Source of the DNA: an uncultured Bacteroidales bacterium
Lineage (GTDB): Bacteria; Bacteroidota; Bacteroidia; Bacteroidales; UBA932
NCBI GenBank assembly: GCA_946410455.1
Contig: CAMKAJ010000003.1
Span: 42,904 to 106,903, forward strand
Reading direction: 5' to 3'
Length of the DNA: 64,000 nt
This document shows positions 16,843 to 26,100 of the stretch, in pieces. The translations under genes were made by a program, and so were the position numbers. Numbering within the stretch: position 1 is the stretch's first letter; every line of letters begins with the position of its first letter. The notes under the pieces were generated by a model, which searched no databases, had not been told where the DNA came from, and was given only the letters and a program-made list of their open reading frames with translations.

Positions 16843-16974
16843 ATGAAGCAGTATTATCGCACACCCCTTACTGAAGAGCTTCGATATGATTGTCTTTTCA
16901 AACTTTTGGATAATTCCGATTTCACAAGTGATGATCCGGAGGATTACACGATTGTTGATGGTAATTGGAGCTAA
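16843..16974 (+). CDS. Small 43-residue protein upstream of a surface lipoprotein gene
   Basis: M-K-Q-Y-Y-R-T-P-L-T-E-E-L-R-Y-D-C-L-F then an Asp/Ser/Glu-rich tail ending D-G-N-W-S. The ORF starts 4 bp after a consensus -7 box and ends one base before the ATG of the lipoprotein gene, which supports real, coupled translation. I do not recognise the family. Short acidic proteins placed before surface-lipoprotein genes do occur in Bacteroidales, so a leader or coupling role is possible. It has no signal peptide or membrane segment. Confidence 0.55.
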   Translation: MKQYYRTPLTEELRYDCLFKLLDNSDFTSDDPEDYTIVDGNWS

Positions 16975-16975
16975 T

Positions 16976-19576
16976 ATGAAGAACAGATTTCTACTATTAG
17001 CGCTGATAGCGCTCTGTGGGTGCAATAATTACGATTTGCCAGACACTCACATCAAGTCTTACCAAGAGTTCTTTGCGGGAATAAGTGCATCGCAGGGTTC
17101 TAAGGTCAGTATTAATCCTGAAGGTAAGGTCAAGTGGGATGATAAAGATACTATAGCTGTGTTCAGTGACTTTTCGGCGCCCCAAGCTTTCACTCGCGAC
17201 AAAGAGGCTGGAGTGTTTAGAGGACGTTCTATAAGTGGCAATAAGTTCTATGGCTATTTCCCTTACTCTGCTGAGGCATACGATACTAGCAATCCTATGG
17301 TACTGAAGATAACCAGTCCCGAAGTAGCTTTTGACGGCAAGCAGATAAAGGCTCCTATGATAGCAAAGAGTGAAGATAACCACTTGCAATTTAGGCAAAC
17401 CTGCGGAGCTATATGTTTTAACGTGAAATCTGCTGTACGTTACGATGCTCTTGCATTCTTCGGAAATAACGGAGAGTTTATTTGCGGGAAAGGCCACATC
17501 AATCTCAATTTAGATTCTCCTGTTTTTGAACTTGACGATGAGGGTAAAGGTAAGGAGCTCTGGTCTGTTTTCCCTGATGATGTTTCTTTCCCTGATGGTG
17601 TAGGAATTTATATTTTCTTGCCCGAGCTTGAATTCGAGAAGGGTTTTACCCTTGTCTTATACCGATTCAACGGGGATGAGCTGGAAGCTATCGAGACAAA
17701 GGCATGCACGGTGCCATGCAAAGTTGAGAGAGGCAAGTCTGTACATTACGAGGTAGATATGGGATCAACCATTGTGCCCCCGGCAGCAATCATTATAAAT
17801 AAGCCAGAAGGGGATTTTAGATGTAGCGCGCAATGTAGTGCCTTCTGCCTTGACGATCTGGGAGCATCCGGATCTATCAACGGTCGTCCGCTGAATATCC
17901 GTTTTTCTACTATCAATGGTTCTTGGATTACTCTTTACGAAGATAATGCCGGAAGACATATGGCTGGAATTCAGGGTAACACGATGCAAGGACCGCGCGT
18001 TGGCTCTATCTATATAGACTATTGCAACGGTAGCATTCCTATTCACAGGGAATACTATAAGGTTATTCAGTCTTCATTTATGATGAGGCTGGACTTCCAG
18101 TCAAATAAAGGCGATTTCCCATACTGGATCAATTACGACACGAATGGCTTTAATGTAGTATTCTTTTCTCCATACCCTAGTTCGCAATACGGAGGTGTAC
18201 TCAGAAGCAACGACCTCAATATCGGCTACGTAACTACCCGTCTATACGATCAAGATACCACAACATCTTATCGTCAATATGCCGACAACGACATCCCTTC
18301 GGAATGGTCTCTCGAGCCTACTGGCAATGCGGGCACCGGCTACGATTATAACTTCAAACTATCATTCACATATTCCGCCAACAGGAATTTCGATCAGGAT
18401 CTGGTAGAATACGATATGGATGATGTCTGTAACAGAGGTTTGTACCGACTCACCAGGCATACGTTCTTCCCGATGATTTACTTGTGTTTGGACTGGCCGT
18501 CCTTCAATCCAGATCTTGAGCCATCCAAGCAGCCTGAATCTGTTTGCCAGTGGACATACTTGTACAAAGACTATGAGAAAACGACACCTGTCTCAGAGTC
18601 GGTCTATACGCTTCAAACATATATAGTTATGTACAATATTATCGACTGGTGGCATTTGGCAAGCCCTATCGGTAAGTACGATAATGACATAGCAAACTAT
18701 GAGCAGACCTTCGTGCTGGACGAAAACGAAAAATGCCAGTTCGGTGACTACTTTATTTCCAATATGGAATGGAGCCTGAACGATTTGGAATTCAGCAACC
18801 CCGGTTGGACGTTCCTGACCTATCTAGGCGACACAACTGGTACTCCCACCGGAGGAAACGTAACCGGCTCGGAATTATTTTTCTTTGCCAGAACTTATTT
18901 GACGGAGGTAAAAGGAGAAAAGTTCCGTAATACAAAGCATTATGACTCCAGATCCAGCGACCTCGCTGTGAGGATTGACATGAAGGACGGTAAGGAGCCC
19001 ATAAAATGGCCTGTGGCAAATATATGGCAACCCGGAATTCCGATAATCAAATACACAAAGTTTACATGGAATGGATCATGGGTAGATACATATGAAGAGA
19101 GCGATGGGACAATCTATACTAAAAAGACTAGAGGTTATTGGTACTTGTCTGTGAGTAATACCGATGTAAGTGGCTATCAGGCTACCGGAACCAATAAATA
19201 CAACGGACAATATATACCTAAAGGCTGGGAAGATACTCACTACGACGGAAGAGGTTATACTAGAGTCCTACTTACAGATAGTGATACTTCTTTTGACGGA
19301 TATCAAGATTATAGAGTTGTATATCCCAATGAAACAATGGTTTATGCTATGAATGGGCCATACTATTACAGTACAGTAGGCGCCCCAATAGAAACTAATC
19401 CTATACCGGCTACACCGAAGCGGAGCTTCCGCAGGCACGCTCCTTCGTCGAAGCTCAACTCCGCAGACCGGCACGCAGTTTTTTCGTGCGAACCTTGCCG
19501 TATATTAGAGGCTGAGCCTTTCATGGGTGTCAGCAATAATCAGGAGATCAAGCCACTACTATATAGCAGTGACTAA
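16976..19576 (+). CDS. Large lipoprotein with N-terminal fimbrillin-like domain
   Basis: Start set at 16976 (M-K-N-R-F-L-L-L-A-L-I-A-L-C-G-C), which places a lipobox cysteine at residue 16; longer in-frame starts lack a proper signal. The 866-residue protein has a fimbrillin-like region to about residue 275 (V-K-W-D-D-K-D-T-I-A-V-F-S is the family-like D-x-I-x-V-F motif) followed by about 550 residues, rich in Tyr, Trp and Asp, that I do not recognise. The final 45 residues turn abruptly basic and the DNA there contains small inverted repeats (GCGGAGCTTC at 19420 with GAAGCT and CTCCGC at 19450-19464), so the C-terminus may be an acquired tail. The gene is visibly more AT-rich than its neighbours and converges on the transposase, the two stops overlapping by 4 bp. 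Confidence 0.75.
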   Translation: MKNRFLLLALIALCGCNNYDLPDTHIKSYQEFFAGISASQGSKVSINPEGKVKWDDKDTIAVFSDFSAPQAFTRDKEAGVFRGRSISGNKFYGYFPYSAEAYDTSNPMVLKITSPEVAFDGKQIKAPMIAKSEDNHLQFRQTCGAICFNVKSAVRYDALAFFGNNGEFICGKGHINLNLDSPVFELDDEGKGKELWSVFPDDVSFPDGVGIYIFLPELEFEKGFTLVLYRFNGDELEAIETKACTVPCKVERGKSVHYEVDMGSTIVPPAAIIINKPEGDFRCSAQCSAFCLDDLGASGSINGRPLNIRFSTINGSWITLYEDNAGRHMAGIQGNTMQGPRVGSIYIDYCNGSIPIHREYYKVIQSSFMMRLDFQSNKGDFPYWINYDTNGFNVVFFSPYPSSQYGGVLRSNDLNIGYVTTRLYDQDTTTSYRQYADNDIPSEWSLEPTGNAGTGYDYNFKLSFTYSANRNFDQDLVEYDMDDVCNRGLYRLTRHTFFPMIYLCLDWPSFNPDLEPSKQPESVCQWTYLYKDYEKTTPVSESVYTLQTYIVMYNIIDWWHLASPIGKYDNDIANYEQTFVLDENEKCQFGDYFISNMEWSLNDLEFSNPGWTFLTYLGDTTGTPTGGNVTGSELFFFARTYLTEVKGEKFRNTKHYDSRSSDLAVRIDMKDGKEPIKWPVANIWQPGIPIIKYTKFTWNGSWVDTYEESDGTIYTKKTRGYWYLSVSNTDVSGYQATGTNKYNGQYIPKGWEDTHYDGRGYTRVLLTDSDTSFDGYQDYRVVYPNETMVYAMNGPYYYSTVGAPIETNPIPATPKRSFRRHAPSSKLNSADRHAVFSCEPCRILEAEPFMGVSNNQEIKPLLYSSD

Positions 19577-20427
19577 TAATCCAATAGATTTGCAGCTTCT
19601 TCGTAGGTAAGGCCTAAGACTCTACATAGTTGGGGGATATCTGCGCTGAAACGGTATCTTAACTGTTTGAGCATTTCTGCTTTCTGCTCCGTTCGCAGCA
19701 TATCCCATGAACCAGATCTGAACAATGACTTGCACAGGTCTAGTGCCGAGGCATGAATACTCTGATCAGTAAATGAGGGAAGGGCATCCTTTTCGAGTAC
19801 TTTCTTCGCCTTGGATGATGAGTTTAAGAAGTAATTATATCGCTTAGGCGTTCTATATATAGCCTCCACCTGCTCCGTACTGATATAAGATGATGGTAGA
19901 ATATAACCTTCTTCGCTGTAACTGAATGAATCAGGGAGTTTTACTTTACTCCTTGTCATCTTTATCTGAGCTCTTCTAGATAGATTCCTTATAGGGCTAC
20001 CCGATGCAAGATTATCATTGAAGAAACAATCGCCCGTTCCCCACTTATAGAAAAATGGCGATGGACAAATATTTGCTGCGACACAATTCATCTGAACATA
20101 AGCTATAGCTCTTTCAACCCCCTCATCCTCGTCCGATATTTCGCGGATATCCACGTTGACTCTCCTGAAATAATCCGAAATGCCGTATCTTCTTGAGAAA
20201 TAGGCCCCATACAGCTTTTTAAAAGTATCTATAAAAAGCTTCGCGTCAGGCCTAAAACAATAAAGAAGGAAGTGTACGTGGTTCGACATCAAGATGAAGC
20301 TCAAGACTCTAGCCCCAGTAATAGCATAAACCACAGCAACATAATTCATTGCTGTCTTAAAATCTTCGTCATCTTTAAACCAAAGCCGATCAGAGAAATG
20401 ATCTGTTGTAACTAGAAAAAATTTCAT
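19573..20427 (-). mobile_element. REP-associated tyrosine transposase-like protein (Y1/HUH superfamily)
   Basis: A 284-residue single-strand DNA transposase of the IS200/Y1 superfamily. The HUH metal motif is H50-V-H52 in LMSNHVHFLL and the likely nucleophile is Y110 in A-I-A-Y-V-Q-M-N. The arrangement (N-terminal T-T-D-H-F, R-R-Y-G...Y-F-R-R) is that of RAYT proteins, domesticated single-copy enzymes that mobilise small palindromic REP elements, rather than of an IS with its own ends. Supporting this, an 88-bp palindromic element lies 153 bp upstream of its start and two more copies occur within 10 kb. The C-terminal 110 residues form an extra helical region. The composition is AT-richer than average. 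Confidence 0.8.
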
Positions 20428-20739
20428 AAAGCTCTTATAATTTAAGTTTATGTCTGCAAACTTAGTATTCCTTCATCATTTTTCCAAATTAAATCGAAAA
20501 ACTCTCTCCACTGGCGAAGGAACTTCATAACACCCGTGACTTCGCACCCATTTTTTTAGGGTTCACATCGGCGCTTCACCGTTGCCGGAGGTACATCCCG
20601 ATGGACCTCCGGGCGCAAAAACGGCCTAAAATGCTGCCGGAGGTACAGGCCAATGTACCTCCGGCAACGTAAGGGTTGATTCCGCCAGGTACGGGGCTGC
20701 GGTGAAAGCTTCCGGCAACGGTAGAAGAGGGGGCTTCCC
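20428..20739. other. 312-bp intergenic region between the transposase and pbpC
   Basis: Contains AT-rich DNA upstream of the transposase start (20428-20560, no convincing TAnnTTTG box), then repeat copy C and its extended flank. A further half site CCGGCAAC followed by GG lies at 20712-20721. No open frame of note is seen. Confidence 0.6.
20581..20668 (+). repeat. 88-bp palindromic element, copy C
   Basis: GTTGCCGGAGGTACAT at 20581-20596 and its exact complement at 20653-20668. Inner pairs: CCGGAGGT/ACCTCCGG around CCGATGG, and a perfect 13-bp hairpin TGCCGGAGGTACA / TGTACCTCCGGCA. Nearly identical to the reverse complement of copy A, including about 20 bp of flank before the unit (GGTTCACATCGGCGCTTCAC). 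Same orientation as copy B. Confidence 0.88.
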
Positions 20740-23109
20740 CTATCTCACCGTAAATACAACACTTCGGGAAGCGCCGGAGGCGTCCATGGCCACCAGAACA
20801 TGCTTGCCGGGGGAGGGGCGGACCAGAAGTTCGTGCTCGCCCCGGGTGGTGCCCACGAATTCGTCGTCTATATGCCAGTAGAGTAGGGCAGAAGGGTCTC
20901 TGTGCGCGGCCCGCAGAACCACGCCCTGCTGCTTGCCATCTAAACCAATGGTTGTGACAACTGTTATTCCGTGTTGAGGATAAATGATATCGATGGGATT
21001 GCCATTCTCGGAGGCAGCATCATACCCGGGATGTTTAGGGGGTAAAGGCCTGTAGTCCAGATGGTTCTTCATGTAGTACCATTCCATTGCAGGGGGCAGA
21101 ACGAACCACACTTTCTCGACCATTTTTTCTACGGGATAGCAGCTGCTGTTTACCTGCCAGCACTCTTCGGCGTCAAGATGCACCACGCGGTGGTATCGGC
21201 ATTCGTCGGGACGCCTCTCTATGTCCGGGACCCACACGGTATCGCGCTCCGGGCAGATTGAAGAAGCCGGAAGTCCGCTCTGACGGCATACAACTATCGG
21301 AACCATTTCTTCAATAGGCATGCGGAACCACCCTGTAGGCGGCAAGGCAGCGAATATGTCGAACATCACCGGCGCTGCATATCCCACCCCGGTCATCTGC
21401 GCGCGCCCCTCTCCGTCGCTGTTGCCAACCCAAACGCCCACCACATACTCGGGAGTTACGCCCACGCTCCAGGCGTCCCTGTTGCCCCAGCTGGTTCCGG
21501 TCTTCCAAGCCACTTTGCGCCCGGAACTCAGGCCCATCCAGCTCGATTCTTCTTCCGGCCGTCCCGCCCCCGCCAGCGCCTCGAAGGTCAGCCACACCGC
21601 CGCACGAGACAGCGGCGAAAGGCTCCCGGTAGCGCCGGAAGCAGAGATGGTCCCGGTAGCAGGGGTGGCGCCGGAAGCAGAGAGCCCGCAGGAAGCTGAG
21701 TTGTCGCCACCCTTGCCTCTATCGGGGATTTCGGAATCCTCTTCCGGCCTTGCGAGCTCCGCCGCCAAGCCCCGGTACACCCTCACCAAGTCTTCCAGCG
21801 TAATCTCAGCGCCTCCCAGAATCAGCGAAAGGCCGTAATGGTCGGCGTCGCGGGTAATCGTAGAGAATCCGAGGTCCTGCAGCACAGACAAGAAACGCCC
21901 CGCGCCATACTGCTCCAGCATCCTCACAGACGGCACGTTAAGCGAACGGGCGATAACCTCCGAGGCAGGTACGGCCCCGTCGAAGCTGCGGCTGAAGTTG
22001 TGCGGTGCAAAATTGTTGTAGTTGTACGGAGTATCCTTGATGAGCGTGCCCGGAAGAATCTGCCCGTCTTGCAGCATTGCCGCGTAAAGCAGCGGTTTGA
22101 GCGTGCTTCCGCTGGAGCGGGCCGCCGGAACCATATCTACTGAAGCGCCCCTCAGGCCGGATTCCAAACCGATATGGTTTCCGTAATAAGCCACGATCTC
22201 TCCCGAATCCACCTTCATCACCAGAATCCCCATATTGTCCACCATGTTGCTGTGGTATAGGGGGAACCACGAACGGGCCACGGCGTTCACACGGTCTTGC
22301 AGTGCAGCGTCCAGAGTGCAGCTGAAGCGGCCGTCTCCGCCCTCCGCCCGCAGGCGCTCCAGCAGATGGTAGGCCGCATCGGGCATGGGCAGCGGCTTCT
22401 CGGGGAGAGGTTCGTCCTTGGCAAGTTCGCACTCCAGCATGTCTATCGTTCCGTCGGCGCAGAGCTTGTCCAGCAAGAAGTTACGCTTCTGCAACAGGCG
22501 CTCGCGGTTGCGCCCCGGGTGGATGAGAGAGGGGGAGTTGGGCAGAACTGCGAGCATTGCGCTCTCTGCCCAGGAGAGCTCCTCCGCAGGGCGGCCGAAG
22601 TAGCGCCACGCAGCTGCGTCCAGTCCCACCACGTTGCCCCCGAATGGAGCGTTGGAGGCATACAGAAGCAAGATATCTTTCTTATGATACCGCATCTCAA
22701 GCCTGGTGGCGAGCACTGCCTCCAGAAGCTTCTCCGGCACGGAACGCGCGGCCCCGGGGCGGCTCAGGCGTATCACCTGCATGCTTATGGTGCTGGCTCC
22801 GCTCACTACGTCTCCCTGCAGGATGTTCTGCCTCAAGGCGCGGCCGGCAGACAGAAGGTCCACTCCGGGGTGAGCCCAGAAGCGCTTGTCTTCGTAGGTC
22901 ACAATGCATTTTGCGAATTTATCCGGAACAGAGGCCGACGGCGGGAAGCGCCATTGTCCGTCATTCGAAATCCTGGCCCCCAGAAGCTCCCCGTCTTTGT
23001 CGGTGAGAACGGCACTTACCGGCGACCTGAAAAGCGTCCCCGGCAGGCAAAACAGATATAGGGCCAGCAGGGGCGACAGAATCAAAAATAATTTCGTAAT
23101 TTTGGACAT
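20740..23109 (-). CDS. pbpC: Penicillin-binding protein 1C
   Basis: A bifunctional peptidoglycan glycosyltransferase/transpeptidase. I set the start at the ATG at 23109 (M-S-K-I-T-K-L-F-L-I), giving 789 residues; a longer frame would begin with TTG inside the promoter. After a membrane anchor (about 6-24) comes the GT51 domain with E73 in YEDKRFWAHPG and GASTISMQ, then the transpeptidase with SSGSTLKP, RSLNVPS and KTGTSWGNRDAWSVG, and a C-terminal PBP1C-specific beta domain. Between about residues 450 and 500 there is a Gly/Ser/Ala/Thr-rich insertion with an internal DNA repeat (GCGCCGGAAGCAGAGA twice on the plus strand near 21632 and 21668). Its divergent neighbour is an alpha-2-macroglobulin, as in E. 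coli yfhM-pbpC. Confidence 0.93.
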   Translation of the reverse strand: MSKITKLFLILSPLLALYLFCLPGTLFRSPVSAVLTDKDGELLGARISNDGQWRFPPSASVPDKFAKCIVTYEDKRFWAHPGVDLLSAGRALRQNILQGDVVSGASTISMQVIRLSRPGAARSVPEKLLEAVLATRLEMRYHKKDILLLYASNAPFGGNVVGLDAAAWRYFGRPAEELSWAESAMLAVLPNSPSLIHPGRNRERLLQKRNFLLDKLCADGTIDMLECELAKDEPLPEKPLPMPDAAYHLLERLRAEGGDGRFSCTLDAALQDRVNAVARSWFPLYHSNMVDNMGILVMKVDSGEIVAYYGNHIGLESGLRGASVDMVPAARSSGSTLKPLLYAAMLQDGQILPGTLIKDTPYNYNNFAPHNFSRSFDGAVPASEVIARSLNVPSVRMLEQYGAGRFLSVLQDLGFSTITRDADHYGLSLILGGAEITLEDLVRVYRGLAAELARPEEDSEIPDRGKGGDNSASCGLSASGATPATGTISASGATGSLSPLSRAAVWLTFEALAGAGRPEEESSWMGLSSGRKVAWKTGTSWGNRDAWSVGVTPEYVVGVWVGNSDGEGRAQMTGVGYAAPVMFDIFAALPPTGWFRMPIEEMVPIVVCRQSGLPASSICPERDTVWVPDIERRPDECRYHRVVHLDAEECWQVNSSCYPVEKMVEKVWFVLPPAMEWYYMKNHLDYRPLPPKHPGYDAASENGNPIDIIYPQHGITVVTTIGLDGKQQGVVLRAAHRDPSALLYWHIDDEFVGTTRGEHELLVRPSPGKHVLVAMDASGASRSVVFTVR

Positions 23110-23115
23110 CAGAAA

Positions 23116-23123
23116 CAAAGGTA
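23116..23123 (-). promoter_or_regulatory. -7 box for pbpC
   Basis: On the minus strand TACCTTTG, ending 6 bp before the ATG at 23109. It also overlaps the short leader of the divergent macroglobulin gene (24 bp between the two start codons). Confidence 0.55.
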
Positions 23124-23133
23124 GCGATATTAT

Positions 23134-26100
23134 ATGAGAATCTCCAAACTTATCGGCAGCGCCTTCGCCTCCGCATTTCTGCTTGCAGGATGCGCCCAGG
23201 GTAGCGGTACGCAGTCACCTGCGCAGGCCGGTTACGATACTTATGACGACACCGAAGATGCTCCTGTAAGTGAGGCAACTCCTGAAGTTCCTACTATCAA
23301 GCTTTTGAGCCACGGCAGCGTGCTCCCCAGCAGCGGCAAGATGGACCTGCTGTTCAGCTCGTACGGCTATGCACAGGCCCGCTTCCGCGTGCGCAAGGTG
23401 TTTACCAGCAACATTTTGCAGTTCATGCAGTTCGATTCCTTCGATGCCCGCTACAACCTCTTCAAGGTGGCTAAGGTGGTAGCCGATACCACCGTAGTAC
23501 TCGGCACTACAGACGCTCCACACCTGCGCCAGCAGCGCAATTACGGCATCAGCCTCGACGAGCTCATCAAGCCCGAGCCGGGGGCCGTCTATCACGTAGA
23601 AATCAGGGGCCTGGAGCCGCTGGAAGAAGAGGATTTCTGGGACAGCGATACTTACTTTGGAGATTACGAGACCTACGAGCAGCGCAACACTTTCTTGCTT
23701 GCCAGCGACCTTGCGCTCATAGCCAAGAGCGGCGACAAAGGCTGCGAGGTATTTGCCTGCGACATACTTAGCGGCGCACCTCTTAGGGGCGTGAAAATCA
23801 AGTTGTACGACAGCGTGCTGCAAGAAGTTGGTAAGGCTGCCACCGACAGGGACGGCCGCGCCAGCTTCCCGGCCGAGGATGGTCGATACATAATAGCCAG
23901 CTCCGACAAAGGCGTGGCTTACCTTGCGCTCAAGAACGAGAAGTCGCTCTCTACCAGCAACTTCGACGTGAGCGGCGTGACCCGCGAAGGAGGCATCAAG
24001 GCCTACATCTTCGGCGAACGCGGCGTCTGGCGGCCCGGCGATACCATGCACATTTCCGTTATCACAATGTCTGATGGAGAGGAACTGCCGGAAGGCCATC
24101 CTGTAGTGGCCCAGTTGCGCAATCCGGACGGGCAGGTAGTGAGCACCATGGCCGCCAAGAATGATGGCAGCCACATATATCATTTCCCCTTCAAGACCGA
24201 GCAAGATGCTCCCACGGGCCGGTGGAACGTCACCGTCATGATTGGAGCTCAGAGCTTCAGCAAGGTTCTCCGCGTAGAGACCATCAAGCCCAACAAACTG
24301 GATGTTGACCTCCGGTTCGACAGCGAAATCCTCTATCCCAAAAGCAGTTGCGTGGGCACCCTCACGGTCAAGTGGCTCTACGGCGCACCGGGCAGCGGCC
24401 TCAAGGTCAATGGCGATATTCAGCTGAGCAACGCTCCTACGGTTTTCAAAAAGTACGAGGCTTACGACTTCAAAGACGACAGCCGCAGTTTCTCATCTCA
24501 ATCTCTGTACTACAACGACAGGATTACCGATGAGAACGGGCAGCTGAGCCTCACTACCAGTATGGACCTGCGCGACGAGGGCATCCCCGGGATGCTCAAC
24601 GTAAACTTCATGATGCGTGCCTTCGAACCCTCTGGAGAGTTCAGTACCGGAGTCTCCAGCTACAAGATGTCGCCCTTCGATACTTACGTGGGCGTTAAGG
24701 TCGATAAAGACAAGAGCTCTTGGGGCGAGGAGTACCTGAAGGCAGGCAAACAGCATAAGTTTGATGTAGTTACGCTCGACTCCGAAGGAGCCCCCGTTTC
24801 GGTATCCGACCTTCACGTAGAGGTGTTCCACGTAGATTGGAGCTGGTGGTGGAACTCTTCTTCGCAGATAGCGAGCTACATGGCAGGAAGCGGCAAAGAG
24901 TGCCTGCTGGACAAGCATATAGCTACCCGTTCTGGCTCCGGCTCCTTCAGCTACGATTGGGCCGACGCTCCCGAGGGGCTGTACTTCATCCGCATCTCGG
25001 ACGAGAAAGGCGGCCACGCAACTTCTTTGCTGGCAGAGGTTTATGAGAACTACGGCGGCGGTCAGCAAGATTCCGGCGCCGCTGCCCGGCTGAGCATCAG
25101 CTCCAATAAAGAAAAGTATAAGGTTGGCGAGACTGCCAGGCTCGTGATTCCGTCTTCCCGGGGCAGCAGGGCCCTGGTGTCGCTGGAGAAGGGCGGGCGC
25201 ATTCTGAGTTCCGAATGGGTGTCGTGCGATGCGGCAAGCACCGAAATCAAGCTCCCCGTCACCGCTGATATGCTGCCCAACGTGTACGCCTTCATAACCC
25301 TGGTGCAGCCTCACGCCGAGACCCTGAACGACGCTCCAATCCGTATGTACGGCGTCTGCAATTTGAACGTTGAAGACGAGAGCTCGCACTTGCAGCCGCA
25401 GATAGCAATAGCCTCCGAGGTTAAGCCTGAGAGTGAAATCAGCTTCAAGGTGAGCGAGAAAGACGGCAGGGCAATGAGTTACGTGGTGGCCCTGGTAGAT
25501 GAAGGCCTGCTCGGGCTCACCGGATTCAAAACTCCGGACGCTTGGAGCTCGTTCTACGCAAAAGAGGCCCTGCGCGTGCGTACATGGGATCTTTACGACG
25601 ATGTGATAGGCGCTTACGGCGGCAAGATAGAGCAGCTCTTTGCTATAGGCGGAGACGAGGATTCCGGAAGCTCGGTGATGCGCCCGCAGAACGCCCAGCG
25701 CTTCACCCCCGTGGTAAGCTACCTCGGGCCTTTTACCCTCAAGGCAGGCAAGACGGCAGTGCATAAGGCAGAGATTCCGCAGTACATTGGCTCCCTGCGA
25801 GCCATGGTGGTAGCCACCGACGGCCGTGCCCAGGGCAGTTGCTCAAAGAACGTGGCGGTGACCAAGCCGGTGATGGTGCAGGCCACCCTGCCTCGCACCC
25901 TTAACATTGGCGAGAGTATCCAGGTCCCCGTTACCGTAATAACTCTCAAGGACGGTGTGGGCGACGTGAGGCTGAGCATCAAGACTTCCGGCCCTCTGGA
26001 GCTGAGCGGCCCCGACAAGCAGAGCGTGCATTCCGCTGCGGCCGGCACTCAAATGTGCTACTTCGACCTTAAAGTAAAGGACGTCACGGGCGTTGCCAAA

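Noticed and set aside
23118..23118. TTG start for pbpC adding three residues
   Set aside because: It would lie inside the promoter box; the ATG at 23109 suits both the box and the signal anchor.
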